From Strigamia acuminata (lineage: Eukaryota; Arthropoda; Chilopoda; Geophilomorpha; Linotaeniidae), in NCBI GenBank assembly GCA_949358305.1, contig OX442319.1:10726001-10790000 (forward strand): DNA of 64,000 bases, in the 5' to 3' direction. A program made the position numbers and the translations under genes. Position 1 is the stretch's first letter. The number at the start of each line of letters is the position of its first letter. Under the pieces are notes generated by a model. The model was not told the origin of the DNA and did not search any database. It saw nothing but the letters and a program-made list of their open reading frames with translations. Below, one piece after another: positions 31,985-42,750 of this stretch.

Positions 31985-33620
31985 AGTGAGAAGTTATTTG
32001 ACAAAACTCGATGGACTTTTGCCGATTGCGGCTTTCGCGGTTGGAATTACGTGACAACATCTTCACGATATTATTTCGACAGAAATCTAATTGTGTCGTA
32101 AGTAATATAATAAATCGATAGTCATTATCGATAGTTTCACAAAACTCTCACAAAAACCATTCGGATTATAAATTAAAATATGGAATTATAAATTCAGATG
32201 ACACCTCATTTTGAAAAGAAGATTTTTGCATCGTGATTGACTAAATAATAAAAGAACTAATATCAAGTTGAAAATATTTACGTAGATGGAAAAGTCTTCA
32301 TTTCTAGAAAACATTCAGCCCTAATGCTTGTGGTGGTGGCAGGTAAACCAATCTTTACAGTGGAATACAGTCTTACAATACCTCTATTATTCAGCTTCAG
32401 AGTACAATTGACTCAAATTCTGATGTCAGAACACCAGAGCTCCCTTTTAGCTGTGGTCCTACATAAATTTGTAGTGATTAAGATAAACAAAGATAAACAA
32501 ACATTCAACATAAGTCAAGTCATTAGTCATTACACAAAAAAATAGAGAATTTGGATCATTTTCCCTAAAACAGAAAAGAAATCACCAATTTTCTCCGAGT
32601 ATGGTCGAGAATTAAATTTTAAGCTCCCACGCAATAAATAATTCATTTTAGACAAAAATTAAAAACACCCGTGCAAGGATGACACATCAGCGTTATGCAT
32701 TGAACCAAAAGTAATGATATGTTCAAAAATATACCACTGGATCTGTCCGTTATTGCAATGCCAACTCCTCGCAGAATGTCACAACGTCAACTAGTCGCAG
32801 TCGCAGAACATCCGCAATGCCAAGTAGTCATGGAACATCCGCAATGCCAACTACTCATGGAACATCCACTATGAGAAGTAGTCTGGAACATCCGCAATGC
32901 CAACTACTCATGGAACATCCACTATGAGAAGTAGTCTGGAACATCCTCAATGCCAACTACTCATGGAACATCCACTATGAGAAGTAGTCTGGAACATCCT
33001 CAATGCCAACTACTCATGGAACATCCACTATGAGAAGTAGTCTGGAACATCCGCAATGCCAACTACTCATGGAACATCCACTATGAGAAGTAGTCTGGAA
33101 CATCCGCAATGCCAACTACTCAGAGCACAATCCGCAATTGCCAACTAGTCGTCGAGCATCTGCAAGAACCGGCCATACACATTTACAGTTCATCTCTGTG
33201 AACACAGTCTATCTGTGTTATGCATACTTAAGACACTAGCCAGTGGGGTAGACTCAACTGTCTAACCAATATAGTCATGCAATAGATTGATTTATATAGC
33301 TGTTGTTTTCACACCGGACACAAAACGAGCCCTGGACTCTTAATAACCGTTATTAATTACACAATGTGATAATTGAATTTATGTAATTTATTTTCAAGTT
33401 GGTAAGCAAATAATGAATTTATTTACACAAAATATTAGTGTTTTAAACATTAATAAATTTTTTTTTTGTTTTAGTGATTTTGAAACAACGCCTTCTGTTG
33501 ACAAATTAAAAAACTAAAAGTGTCAACTCAACTCTCAATCTCCCTCTGTTTTAACAATAACTCTTGTTTGATAATATAGTCTGCATCTAGGCAACAACAG
33601 ATAAAACAATTTTTTTATAT
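31985..33620 (+). repeat. duplicated unit 2, with repeat-element A copy
   Basis: Opens like unit 1 and carries a second element A copy from about 32736 (ATACCACTGGATCTGTCCGT). That copy is expanded by a roughly 53-bp minisatellite at 32786-33130. It ends just upstream of the first Ly6-like gene. Confidence 0.55.
32786..33130. repeat. minisatellite of about 53 bp in element A
   Basis: About five copies built from CATGGAACATCCACTATGAG, AAGTAGTCTGGAACATCC and CAATGCCAACTACT. The same core (ATCCGCAATGCCAACT) is expanded with a different period in the copy at 34835. Confidence 0.85.
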
Positions 33621-33730
33621 TTGTATAATGATAATAACACTATTTTTAATTCTGATAAGAGAGTTAAAATAAAATTTGCCACAACTACAAGCACAAACAG
33701 CTATGCAAAATATTCTAGCATAATTCAAAA

Positions 33731-33979
33731 ATGGAAATCAAGCGACATCTTTCACCCGTAACAAGTATTTCCATTTTTATTCTAACTTTAAGCACCTTAA
33801 TGCCAACTGCAGATGGACTACGTTGTTACAAATGTCCTCCGAACCAAGCAGAACGCGATTGCGGAAAGAACATTAAGTTAATGGCACCTGAACTGACAAT
33901 TGTCAATTGCCAGCCTCATCAAAAATACTGCACTATTCAACGACAAGAAGAACACTTAAGTCTGTTAAAAATGTCGTAA
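33731..33979 (+). pseudogene. Ly6/uPAR-like gene copy 1, fused to the giant gene's 3' segment
   Basis: Encodes a signal peptide-like start (MEIKRHLSPVTSISIFILTL) and the first half of a three-finger LU domain (GLRCYKCPPNQAERDCGKNI, QPHQKYCTIQRQE), nearly identical to copy 2 at 35862. After the Gln-Glu at about 33946 the sequence switches to a duplicate of 29130-29620, starting at a shared GAAGAA. Unspliced, it ends LSLLKMS and stop. The second exon with the remaining cysteines is missing, so the LU fold cannot form. Use of the imported GTAAGT donor could make a chimeric transcript. Confidence 0.65.
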
Positions 33980-34165
33980 GTTTAACTTTCAATTCAATTT
34001 ATTTTTATATCATTCCGAGTAATTGAATAAACATTATTGTCCATAAACTGTTGAGGGCACCAAGGAGGTTTTGTTTGGTGTTGAGGGTCTAGAATAATCG
34101 AAGATTTAGTGAAGCTGCTGAAGAAACGGGGAGTTTTATTGACGACGTATGGAGTATGGCGTAAG
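33944..34165 (+). repeat. duplicate of the 3' end of the giant gene
   Basis: GTCGTAAGTTTAACTTTCAA matches the exon 2 donor region (29156), then CATAAACTGTTGAGGGCACC matches 29350, with one 30-bp unit where the original has six. The match continues GTCTAGAATAATCGAAGATT through GACGACGTATGGAGTA, to about 34165. The intron has an internal deletion. It lacks the MULE-like element, so it was copied before that insertion or from an empty allele. Confidence 0.75.
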
Positions 34166-34379
34166 TAAGTTTTGGAACTTTTAATAAAGTGCTTCTAATT
34201 AATTACAAATATTTCGAAAATAAACAAATTATTTCGGAAAAAAACAAATTATTTCAGAAGGAAATAAATTATTTTTGTATAAATACCATTTTTTTTATGT
34301 GTAAATAAATTTTATTGGTGAGAAATTCATGCATTTTCGTGGAAAAACAAATTTTCTTGGCTTACAATTCCTCTCATAA

Positions 34380-35790
34380 ATCTCTAAAATGTGGTCTTTA
34401 CAATACCACTATTATTGAGAATCGATGTACAAGATACTCAAATTCTGATGTCGGAACACCAGAGCTCTCTTTTAGTCCTACATGAATTTGAAGTGATAAA
34501 GATAAACAAAGATAAACAAAGATTCAACATAAGTCAAAGTCAGTCGTCATTACACACAAAAAAAACAAAAAATAGAAAAAATAGAGGATTTGGATCATTT
34601 CTCTGCAAAGAAATCATCTATTTTCAGTGGATGACCAAACCTCGCGTCTCCGCGAAGGGTCGACATCTAAATTTTAAGCTCACACAATAAATAATTAATT
34701 TTAGACAAAAATTAAAAACATCAGCGATTTGCACTGAACCAAAAGTAATGAAATTTCCAAAAATATACCACTGGATCTGTCCCGTCATTGCAATACCAAC
34801 TCCTCGTAGCACATCCGAGATACCAACTAGTCGAAGAACAACCGCAATGCCAACTCGTCGGAGAACCACATCCGCAATGCCAACTCGTCAAAGAACCACA
34901 TCCGCAATGCCAACTCGTCAAAGAACCACATCCGCAATGCCAACTCGTCAAAGAACCACATCCGCAATGCCAACTCGTCGGAGAACCACATCCGCAATGC
35001 CAACTCGTCTGAGAACCACATCCGCAATGCCAACTCGTCAAAGAACCACATCCGCAATGCCAACTCGTCAAAGAACCACATCCGCAATGCCAACTCGTCG
35101 GAGAACCACATCCGCAATGCCAACTCGTCGGAGAACCACATCCGCAATGCCAACTCGTCGGAGAACAACATCCACGATGCCAACTAGTGGTAGGACATTC
35201 GCGAGAAGCGGCCACACACAGCACAGTCTATCTGTGTTTATCTGTGTGCTTAAGACACAAGGCATGCAATTGACAGAACAGCCAGTGGGGTCGGACTCAA
35301 CTGTCTAACCAATATAACCATGCAATAGATTGGCTTATATAGTAGTTGTTTTCGCAACGGACACAAAACGAGCCTTGGACTCTTAACAACGGTTATTAAT
35401 TACACAATGTGATAATTAAATTTACATAATTTATTTTCAAGTTGGTAAGCAAATAATGAATTTATTTACACAAAATATTAGTATTTTAAACATTAAAAAA
35501 AAAATTTCTTGTTTTAGTGATTGTGAAACAACGCCTTCTGTTGACAAATGAAAAAACTAAGTGTCAACTCAACTCACAATATAAACAATTTTAAAATGTT
35601 TCAATTCTTATTTCCATTAGTAAATCAATCACGATTGTTTTGTTCTCGTGTTGACGGCTGAAATTCAAAACAACCTTGAATTTTAGCAATAACTCAGTTT
35701 GATAATAAAGTCTGCACCTAGGCAACGACAGATAAAACAATTTTTTTCCAACCTTTGTATATTTGTGTAATGATAATGATAACACTATTT
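34380..35790 (+). repeat. duplicated unit 3, with repeat-element A copy
   Basis: GATGTC(A/G)GAACACCAGAGCTC, as in unit 2, then element A from about 34765 with a 30-bp minisatellite at 34835-35165. The tail (CAACGCCTTCTGTTGACAAA) is as in units 1 and 2. It precedes Ly6-like copy 2 as unit 2 precedes copy 1, so unit and gene were duplicated together. Confidence 0.55.
34835..35165. repeat. 30-bp minisatellite in element A
   Basis: Ten to eleven near-perfect copies of ACCACATCCGCAATGCCAAC plus TCGTCAAAGA or TCGTCGGAGA. Because 30 is a multiple of three, frames on both strands stay open; the resulting 100-190-codon open frames are not called as genes. Confidence 0.95.
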
Positions 35791-35861
35791 TTAATTCTGA
35801 CAAGAGAGTTGAAATAAAATTTGCTAAAACTACAAGCACAAACGGCTAGGATAATTCAAAA

Positions 35862-37219
35862 ATGAAACTCAAGCGACATCGTTCACCCGTAATATGTATT
35901 TCAATTTTTATTCTAACTTTAAGCACATTAATGCCAACTACAGATGGACTACGGTGTTACAAATGTCCTCCGAATCAAGCAGAACGCGATTGCGAAAAGA
36001 ACATTAAGTTAATGGCACCTGAACTGACAATTGTCAATTGCCAGCCCCATCAAAAATACTGCACTATTCAACGACAGGAGCGGAACAGCATGAAAGGTAC
36101 GCTGAACACTACCGGTAGCTGCATTCAAAAATTAAAATAACAATTTTAGTTTAACACTAGAAGGGCCGGAATTTCGGCCTACCTAGAAAGGCCAAAACCG
36201 GTCATAATGACTGGTTGATAAAATCAAAATTTATTAATTTTTAATGACTAAATGATAAATTTTTGTGCAATAATGTAAAATATACACATATATACACAAT
36301 TTATGATTGACTAGATATAGTTTAATCATCTATATCGGGAAAAAAAAGATGTATTTAAAATTGCATGTGTAATTTCCGTTTTTAACTTTTTCAGGTTTTA
36401 TAAAATTCATCAATTTTCATATTTCTATTTTTTCGCATGTTTCGGGTGTTTTTGAATTTAAACCAACTCAATTTGATGCCAAAACGTTGAATGAACGTTT
36501 TGTGCAAGTATTGTGTACATATTGTTCATGTATTGTGAACGTATCGTTCATGCTATTTCAACCGGTCATATTGACCAGTTTCGGCCGATGTCTTATTTCT
36601 TATTATTTTTTAAGAAAAATGCCAGGTTTGCTGATTTATGATGTAAAGCATCATAAATCAGCTAAAGTCAAGAAATAACACAGTTGTAAACCCATTAGGT
36701 TTACTACTACAGCTGTTGTAAAAAGCTGTACCGGTCATTTTGACCGGTTTGGCCCTTCTAGTGTTAAGTCTATTTTAAGTTTTAACATGGGTTTAAACAG
36801 GAAATGATGTTATTTTTGGTCTAAAATTGAAATAAAACACAAAATATTTTAGTTTTTGAATGCCGCTAGTTATTTTTCCCTGTTTTAATGTTATTAGGTT
36901 AGATGAAAGGTTTTTTGTTTAAGGTCGAGTGGAATCAATTTCTCGCAACTGCGGCATGCGTCCACATCTCATCAACACAGTAGTCACGGACTCTGAATTC
37001 ACAACATATTTTGTGTCTTGCCAGGAAGATTTATGTAACGACGGCGACGGAACCACCCGCAGACTAAACAAAGAGACTAACAACGAACATAAACCCCCAC
37101 TTCCGGCTTACGAGGAATTAGTAAACCTCGGCACAAATGATCAAAACAGATGCAGCGCTTGCGCATCGATCATGGCGCTTCAATTAATTGTTGTATTCGT
37201 AATTCACAAATGTGTTTAA
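35862..37219 (+). CDS. Ly6/uPAR (LU-domain) membrane-anchored protein, copy 2
   Basis: Exons 35862-36096 and 36924-37219 join in phase (AAAG with GTCGAG) to 176 aa plus stop. Signal peptide MKLKRHRSPVICISIFILTL; LU domain from GLRCYKCPPNQ through RNCGMRPHLINT to the closing SCQEDLCND; a linker; then a hydrophobic C-terminus (SIMALQLIVVFVI) consistent with a GPI-anchor signal. It resembles the quiver/sleepless-type Ly6 proteins of arthropods, cell-surface modulators of receptors and channels; the exact partner is unknown. The intron carries a TTAA-type transposon. AATAAA follows at 37230. Copy 1 at 33731 is its broken duplicate. Confidence 0.8.
36155..36763. mobile_element. TTAA-type (piggyBac-like) MITE in the Ly6 intron
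   Basis: CACTAGAAGGGCCGG at the left and GGCCCTTCTAGTG at the right form inverted repeats, flanked by TTAA (36151-36154 and 36764-36767). Subterminal palindromes of the ACCGGTCATTTTGACCGGT type occur at both ends. 609 bp, no transposase. A second copy is at 58894. Confidence 0.8.
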
Positions 37220-37962
37220 AAGAAATCATTAATAAAAATATGGAAAAGATGGATTTTCTGCACATTTGTAAACCTAATTTTACAGATATTCCAAAAGCTA
37301 CACATTTTTATTATGTGTGGTCTTATATGAATTTGTGTTGAAGTGAGTCAATTAGACATTTAAAATTGAACGAATGAAGTCAGACGTTGAAAAAAATACG
37401 AAAATTCAAAAACTGGAAAATACCAAGATTCGAAAGAAATTGTTGCAAGTGGGAAATTATGTTCATACAAGTTGTCAATTGCGATGAAGATGGATCTAAC
37501 GAAACGATAAAAAGTGTAAATGGATGCCATGCCAACCGTCGCCGCCATTACTCAATACAAACACAACGAAAAACCGAGAAAAATTCTCACCTAAAATCAC
37601 AGCATCGGAGCCCAATCCGATCAAAATCCAATTCTACAGTTCTTCTTTACCAGACTCGTTCAGAAATCACAACGATTTAGCCTAATTTAGACTTGGAAAT
37701 CCAAAAAATAGCCCGAGCTCGTTAGAACTGCCGACCGCCTCCATTCCGAATTAAAAGAAATCTCGTGACATCATTCATCCGTGTAACCCTGCGCAGTAAG
37801 CAAAGAGTGAACTAATATTTGATCCCACAGTATATTTTGAATAAAATTGATTAAAATCATAAAAATGTTGGAAAAAATCAACCAAAATCCTGGAAAAAAA
37901 ACAACCAAAAACTTGGAAAAAATCGATCAAACCCTAAACGAAACCTTTTTACTAGAGACTAC

Positions 37963-38450
37963 CGTAGAGAAATAGAGTTGAGTTGAGGATCCTTAGTTTT
38001 TAACTTGTCAACAGATGGCGTTGTTTTAAAATACCAACCAAAACGAGAAAATTGTTTTTAAACAAATATATACCACTTTATTTTACAAATAATTAGTCTA
38101 AATAAATTCATTGTTTGTTTATTGACACAAAATAAAATTATACAAATTCAATTACGACATTTGTGATTAATAACGGTTGTTAAATGTACAAGCCTCATTT
38201 TGTGTACAGTGTAAAAACAACCGCTATATAAACCAAACTATCGCATGGTAATATTGGTTAGACAGTCGAGTCTTACCCCCACTGTCTGTTCAGCCTTGCA
38301 TGCCTCGCGTCTTAATTACACGTAACACAGCGATCGCTGTACCTTCGTGCTGGCCAGTTGTGGAGTCTCCACTCAGAGTTGGCATTGCAGTGGCAGACTG
38401 ATAGTGGTATATTTTTTGGTAATCGATAATTTAAACATTTATGACTACGT
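37963..38450 (-). repeat. repeat-element A copy, minus orientation
   Basis: AGAGAAATAGAGTTGAGTTG begins a stretch that is the reverse of 46165-46640, with CTATATAAACC, GCATGCCTCG and GTGGTATATTTTTTGGTAAT at its far end. It has no minisatellite. With the copy at 46165 it brackets the MED19 to poly(A) polymerase block in inverted orientation. Confidence 0.7.
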
Positions 38451-38795
38451 AAACACTTGGGAAAAGAGGATTCTTGCTTTTGTTTATTTTAAAGAAAAAG
38501 AAGAAATATTTATTCGAATTTAATTGAGTTTTATTAAATTTATTTTGATTCTGTAAAATTTATTTATTACGTTTTTGTGTCTCTTTATAGTATTACTTAT
38601 TTATCGTACAAAAAAAAACAGAAAGAAAATTCTATTATTCGCTCAGTGTGGACATTTTTTTCTATCGGTCAAGCCCTAAACGAAACCTTTTATTTATTTA
38701 TCTCTAGTCAGTTAGTCACGTTTCCTTCACGTATCACGTCACGTCAACATCCCCCTATTTAACCCTTGTTCCTTAATCAAGTAAAGTGAAGGAAC

Positions 38796-39449
38796 ATGGC
38801 CGACAAACTGCACAAGTCTGATTCCGAACAATCCCGATCACCAGTAATTCCGAAGCAAAACTCAACAGGAACACTAAAGACGACGATTAGCTTGGGTAAA
38901 AACCCCGCTGTCGTGTCCAGCGGGCCGTTTTATTTGATGAAAGAGCCGCCGACGCAAAGCGAACTGACCGGTGCTACGAATCTCATGAAATATCACGGTC
39001 TCGAACGTTCGCACAACAAATCAACGAGCAAAAAAGTCAAAGATCAACTGAGTGCATTTTTACCCGATTTACCGGGATTTATTGATGCGCCAGGACATCA
39101 GGACAACACCACGTTACGATCTCTGATTAATAAACCACCGCTCGTGGGCAACGAATTGATACCGTTGAGTGGATCACAACTTGTTGGGTTTCGTCTACAC
39201 CCTGGACCTTTACCGGAACAATATCGCACCGTGAATGAGATTCCACGAAAGAAGAAACACAAACATAAAAAGGATGAAAACACGCGCGAGAAGGACGAGA
39301 ATTGTCAGGAAAAACACGAAAAGAAACATAAAAAACGGAAGCGCCACGACGATAAAGATCGCAAGGAAAAGAAGAAAGATAAGAAAGATAAGAAAGATAG
39401 AAAAGATAGAAAAAGAAAAAAGCACGCCTTAGAAAATCATCAGAACTGA
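38796..39449 (+). CDS. MED19: Mediator complex subunit 19
   Basis: 217 aa, single exon, ATG at 38796. Subunit of the Mediator head region that links transcription factors to RNA polymerase II. The conserved core runs from about residue 45 to 150: FYLMKEPPTQSELTGATNLM, KYHGLERSHNK, LSAFLPDLPGFID, SLINKPPL and SGSQLVGFRLHPGPLPEQYR. A long Lys/Arg/Asp-rich tail (KHKKRKRHDDKDRKEKKKDK) follows, as in animal MED19. The gene is intact, with AATAAA at 39556. It is convergent with the CD2BP2 fragment. Confidence 0.95.
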   Translation: MADKLHKSDSEQSRSPVIPKQNSTGTLKTTISLGKNPAVVSSGPFYLMKEPPTQSELTGATNLMKYHGLERSHNKSTSKKVKDQLSAFLPDLPGFIDAPGHQDNTTLRSLINKPPLVGNELIPLSGSQLVGFRLHPGPLPEQYRTVNEIPRKKKHKHKKDENTREKDENCQEKHEKKHKKRKRHDDKDRKEKKKDKKDKKDRKDRKRKKHALENHQN

Positions 39450-39794
39450 AAAAGAATTCTCATCTAATCTTTATTTTTAATGAATGAACATTATTTTTGA
39501 TTACAGTTGTATGAAAAATTGTATATTATTTTATTGTTATTAATTATTTCCTGTAATAAATCGGACCAAAAACGAGCACAAAATATCAATTTATTGCAGT
39601 TCTTTTGATCTTTAGTCGGTGTTATAAATTAAATGTATATTAAACGCTTATAATAATGTGCATTTTACCGTTTATTAATATTAAATACTGGTTAAATAAA
39701 ATTTTATTCAGTACATTAAAATAACTGACCATAAATAAAAATATGAAATGTTTTATTTCCGATTAAATGTACAAAACAATCGATTTTAATTGAA

Positions 39795-40252
39795 TTATCT
39801 GAAAAACATATCGACTATTTGCGCCGGGCTTTTCTTCTCTTTATCCATTTTCGATTTCCCCAGCCATCGTCCACTCGCAGATAAGTGACCACTCGTTCCC
39901 CCCAGCCGTTTCAACGCCCCCATGACCCCAACGCCAGCATCCGGTCCAAAGACATCTCGGCAGCTTCGTCGTCAACCATGACCCAATCGATGTTGTTCAG
40001 CCACTCGTCCGCATTGTTTTCGACTTTATTGAAGAAATAATTGCCGTCGGTGTCGAAATGACCTTCTTCGAACTCTTCTTTCATGTTGAACGGAGTGATT
40101 TTAATGTTTCCGTCGGATCGGACGGTCGTTTCTTCCTGGCCTTCGATATCCTCGTATTTAAGAATGTTGTAGTTATTTGTGTCGTCTTCGTCGCTGTCCA
40201 AAGCGTATTGTTGTGCCGGCAATTTGTTGGTTTTCAAATTTTGCATTTCCAT
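39795..40252 (-). pseudogene. CD2BP2: CD2BP2/LIN1-like fragment, frameshifted and without GYF domain
   Basis: The first frame (from ATG at 40252) carries the family signature ALDSDEDDTNNYNILKYEDI, EGQEET, ITPFNMKEEFEEGHFDTDGN and WLNNIDWV. CD2BP2 is a U5 snRNP-associated splicing factor. Near 39945-39955 one base appears to be missing: the frame closes at LGSWGR, while the shifted frame continues GVMGALKRLGGTSG to a TAA at 39795-39797. The first ~50 residues, the helical middle and the C-terminal GYF domain of the family are absent, and there are no introns. A retro-derived or truncated copy is most likely. Confidence 0.75.
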
Positions 40253-40479
40253 GGTCAGATTGGTCAGATGGTCAAGTCACTTGTGCTTAAAGTCGTTTCC
40301 GGACGTTTGTATATACAAATGTTGCGGTGTGCGCACGTACGTGTGACGCGCATGCGCGATTTTCGTGACTTAAGATTATTTAATCACTGATTGAATTTCC
40401 AAGAATTTCACTATTGGTGCACACAAAGATTGTTAGTTCCAAAGTTCCAATGACATGTATTTAATTGTTGTAAGACAAG

Positions 40480-40760
40480 ATATAGTCCAGATGACTCGAC
40501 ATCATTGTATTTGTTGTGCAAAGTAAACAAATAAAAATGGCGTTAATCGATGAAACATGGATGAGAGAGCCGAATATTAAAATTTCTTCATTTGTAAGAT
40601 CATTTCAATATTTATTTTTATTATTTATGTTTTTTTTTTTAAATATTTTTTCTTATACAGATATTAAGTTGTATTTCCTTAGCTATTTTTTCTATATCAT
40701 CCGATTTTGGAATACAAACACGAATCGCGATTAGCAGTCAAATTGTTATCAGCCACAGCG
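40480..40760 (+). pseudogene. decayed copy of the 4-TM gene
   Basis: Keeps the start and first exon of the gene at 46819 (MALIDETWMREPNIKISSF), the same donor (TTTGTAAGATCATTTC) and acceptor (TTATACAG). In exon 2 an extra T in GCTATTTTTTCTATATC shifts the frame, and homology ends soon after. The later two-thirds of the gene are absent. Confidence 0.7.
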
Positions 40761-41143
40761 TAATGAGTGAGATTTCGTACTACGATTTTCAAGCATTTCG
40801 TGCTGTCTTTTCACACGAGGTGCAAAAACTTTAATGTATTTAGTCAATTTATAGTTTCTTTTTATCAATATTTTGTTTGGTCGGTGATTTTTATATTTTA
40901 AAAGTCAGTGGTCATAAATGTGGTGCTTCTAGGATGTTATTAATTAAAAAAAAAAATTATTTTTTACTGCCTTGTAGAATTGTTTTTCTATGACGTTTCG
41001 AATTCAAGAAATATTTAAAAATACCATACACAGATTTCTCATTTTTTCAAAGTATTTTCACATGTATTAGCGATTAAATCTTGTCTAAAAATGTGCAGAA
41101 TTGAATGATAAATCTACAATAAGTCACAACATATGTTTTAAAA

Positions 41144-41605
41144 TCAAATTTGGTCATTTGTGCGCGGCTGACGCAGGTCCATACGACAAACGGGACAGGT
41201 AAAGTGTTGTTGAAACCAAGTGTCGATACAATTAGAATGGAAAACATGGTGACAGGGGAGTTTCTTGATCGTCTGGCCGCGCTTCTGCGGATCAAAGCAA
41301 ACAGTGCAGTCATCCGAACTGTCGACCTCCAGCTCGATCGGCCTTAATTCCACCAAAAGCGGAGGCTCTTCGGATTGAAGACGTTGTCGTAGTAGTTGTA
41401 GTTGTTGTAGATTTCGTTGATGTACTCGTAGTTGTTGTGATAGTTGTTGTACTCGTAGTTCTCGTAGTTCTTGTCGTTGTAGTTCTTGTCTTTGTAGTTC
41501 TCGTTCTTGTTGTAGTTCTCGTTGTAGTTGTTGTTGTCGTTGATCTACACGATCTATTGCTTGTTCGATATTGCTAATGACTGATCTTTCTTCTATGCTT
41601 GCCAT
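41144..41605 (-). CDS. RING-H2 finger protein with Gln-rich coiled coil
   Basis: 153 aa, single exon, ATG at 41605. Residues about 20-75 are a Gln/Arg/Leu-rich heptad-like stretch (QQQLQRELQQERELQRQ) made by a GTAGTT-type trinucleotide-rich tract. Residues about 97-141 form a complete C3H2C3 RING: CTVCFDPQKRG, LPCHHVFHSNCIDTWF and FTCPVCRMDL. RING-H2 domains recruit E2 enzymes for ubiquitin transfer. No transmembrane segment. The substrate is unknown. The Gln-rich tract may vary in length between individuals. Confidence 0.8.
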   Translation of the reverse strand: MASIEERSVISNIEQAIDRVDQRQQQLQRELQQERELQRQELQRQELRELRVQQLSQQLRVHQRNLQQLQLLRQRLQSEEPPLLVELRPIELEVDSSDDCTVCFDPQKRGQTIKKLPCHHVFHSNCIDTWFQQHFTCPVCRMDLRQPRTNDQI

Positions 41606-41641
41606 TTTTTTTAGAAATTTTTATAACGGAATCACTCTTCA

Positions 41642-42599
41642 ACGTCAGTGACTTTAATTATGTGAGACACCACCGAATCGACTCTTTAAGTAGAAGGAAA
41701 GTGCTTTCGTCGCAAAGACGTTCGTGTAAAAATTAGTAGGTCTTATGTTTGTAACGTTGTACAGACGTTTATGGTAATCAAAAGGGTTTTCTTGTAATTT
41801 GTCGGATCGTTGAAGCTAATTGACAGATGTGGACAGAAATGTGACACTATATTCCCTGATGACAAGTGCTTTAAACTTGTAAGAAAAATTAAATCAAAGT
41901 TTTCACAACATAAAATTCCCTCATCAATATTTGAAACAGGTTTATTTTCATTTGGGAGTGTAATTACAGCAGATACTCCACGTCAAAAACAAAATTGATT
42001 GTGTTTTACACTTATATCTGGCGCGCTGCCCCCAAAACAAGTAATAGCAGGCTTCCCAACAGTAATTTTGAGGGCTGTAATTTTTACTTTCACAAGCACC
42101 CATTTGTTGAAAAATCACGTTGATAATTGTTTCGATATTTTGACCAATTTTTTGCTCGAGTCGACGTTGCAGAATTGATACAAATTCTTACGAGTTTTAT
42201 GTCACGCCTGATTGTGTAAAGTGACTCCTTGTTCATGATAAAAGCGATTTTAATCCGTGCGCTGTCTGAGACGAATAGACCGTGCGCCATTACTTGGCAA
42301 GTAAAAATTATTGTATGCACAGCATATTAATATTATAAATAAAAACTTGGGGCAAAGCCGGGTAGTGAAGCTACTCATGAATAAAACAGAGGGAAATCAG
42401 AAGAAAACTATTAGCAAAATATCCTCGTTGCTTATTTATTCTGGTAACAAGATAAACAATGTGCACTTGACCATTAAACAAGGGCGAAATAAAAGATAAT
42501 AAAACAAACGGTGGAGAAAAAAGCGCTTCGGATCGAATGGCAAATCGGATGAAAGCAAAATTCTCCAGAGAAATTAGTCCAGTAATTCAGGTAATCTAA
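41642..42599. other. intergenic, no supported gene
   Basis: AT-rich DNA. A 62-codon open stretch at 41810-41998 and one on the minus strand at 42090-42320 have no recognised domain or splice context. The stretch 42010-42340 looks like decayed mobile-element sequence but no inverted repeats could be placed with confidence. Confidence 0.45.
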
Positions 42600-42750
42600 T
42601 CAGGACAAGATATAATACAGATGACTCGACATATTTGTATTTGTTGTGCAAATGAAAATGGCGTTAATCGATGAAATCGTATGTAGTAATTTTGTGATAA
42701 AAAAATAAAGCAATTTGAGAAGATTGCAACACATGGATGTGATATTACTT
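42600..42750 (+). pseudogene. fragment joining the 5' and 3' ends of the 4-TM gene family
   Basis: GATATAATACAGATGACTCG and ATGGCGTTAATCGATGAAA match the copy at 40480, followed directly by ATCGTATGTAGTAATTTTGT, which matches the 3' flank of the intact gene (47485). The coding middle is deleted. Confidence 0.65.

Noticed and set aside
32786-35165. CRISPR-like appearance of regular repeats
   Set aside because: Units are contiguous minisatellites without unique spacers, in an animal genome.
34721-35308. Four overlapping open frames over the 30-bp array
   Set aside because: Thirty is divisible by three, so all frames remain open; the array is part of non-coding repeat element A.
33731-37219. 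Three-finger toxin interpretation of the Ly6-like genes
   Set aside because: The LU domain with an SCxxDLCN end and hydrophobic C-terminus fits membrane-anchored Ly6 proteins, not secreted toxins.
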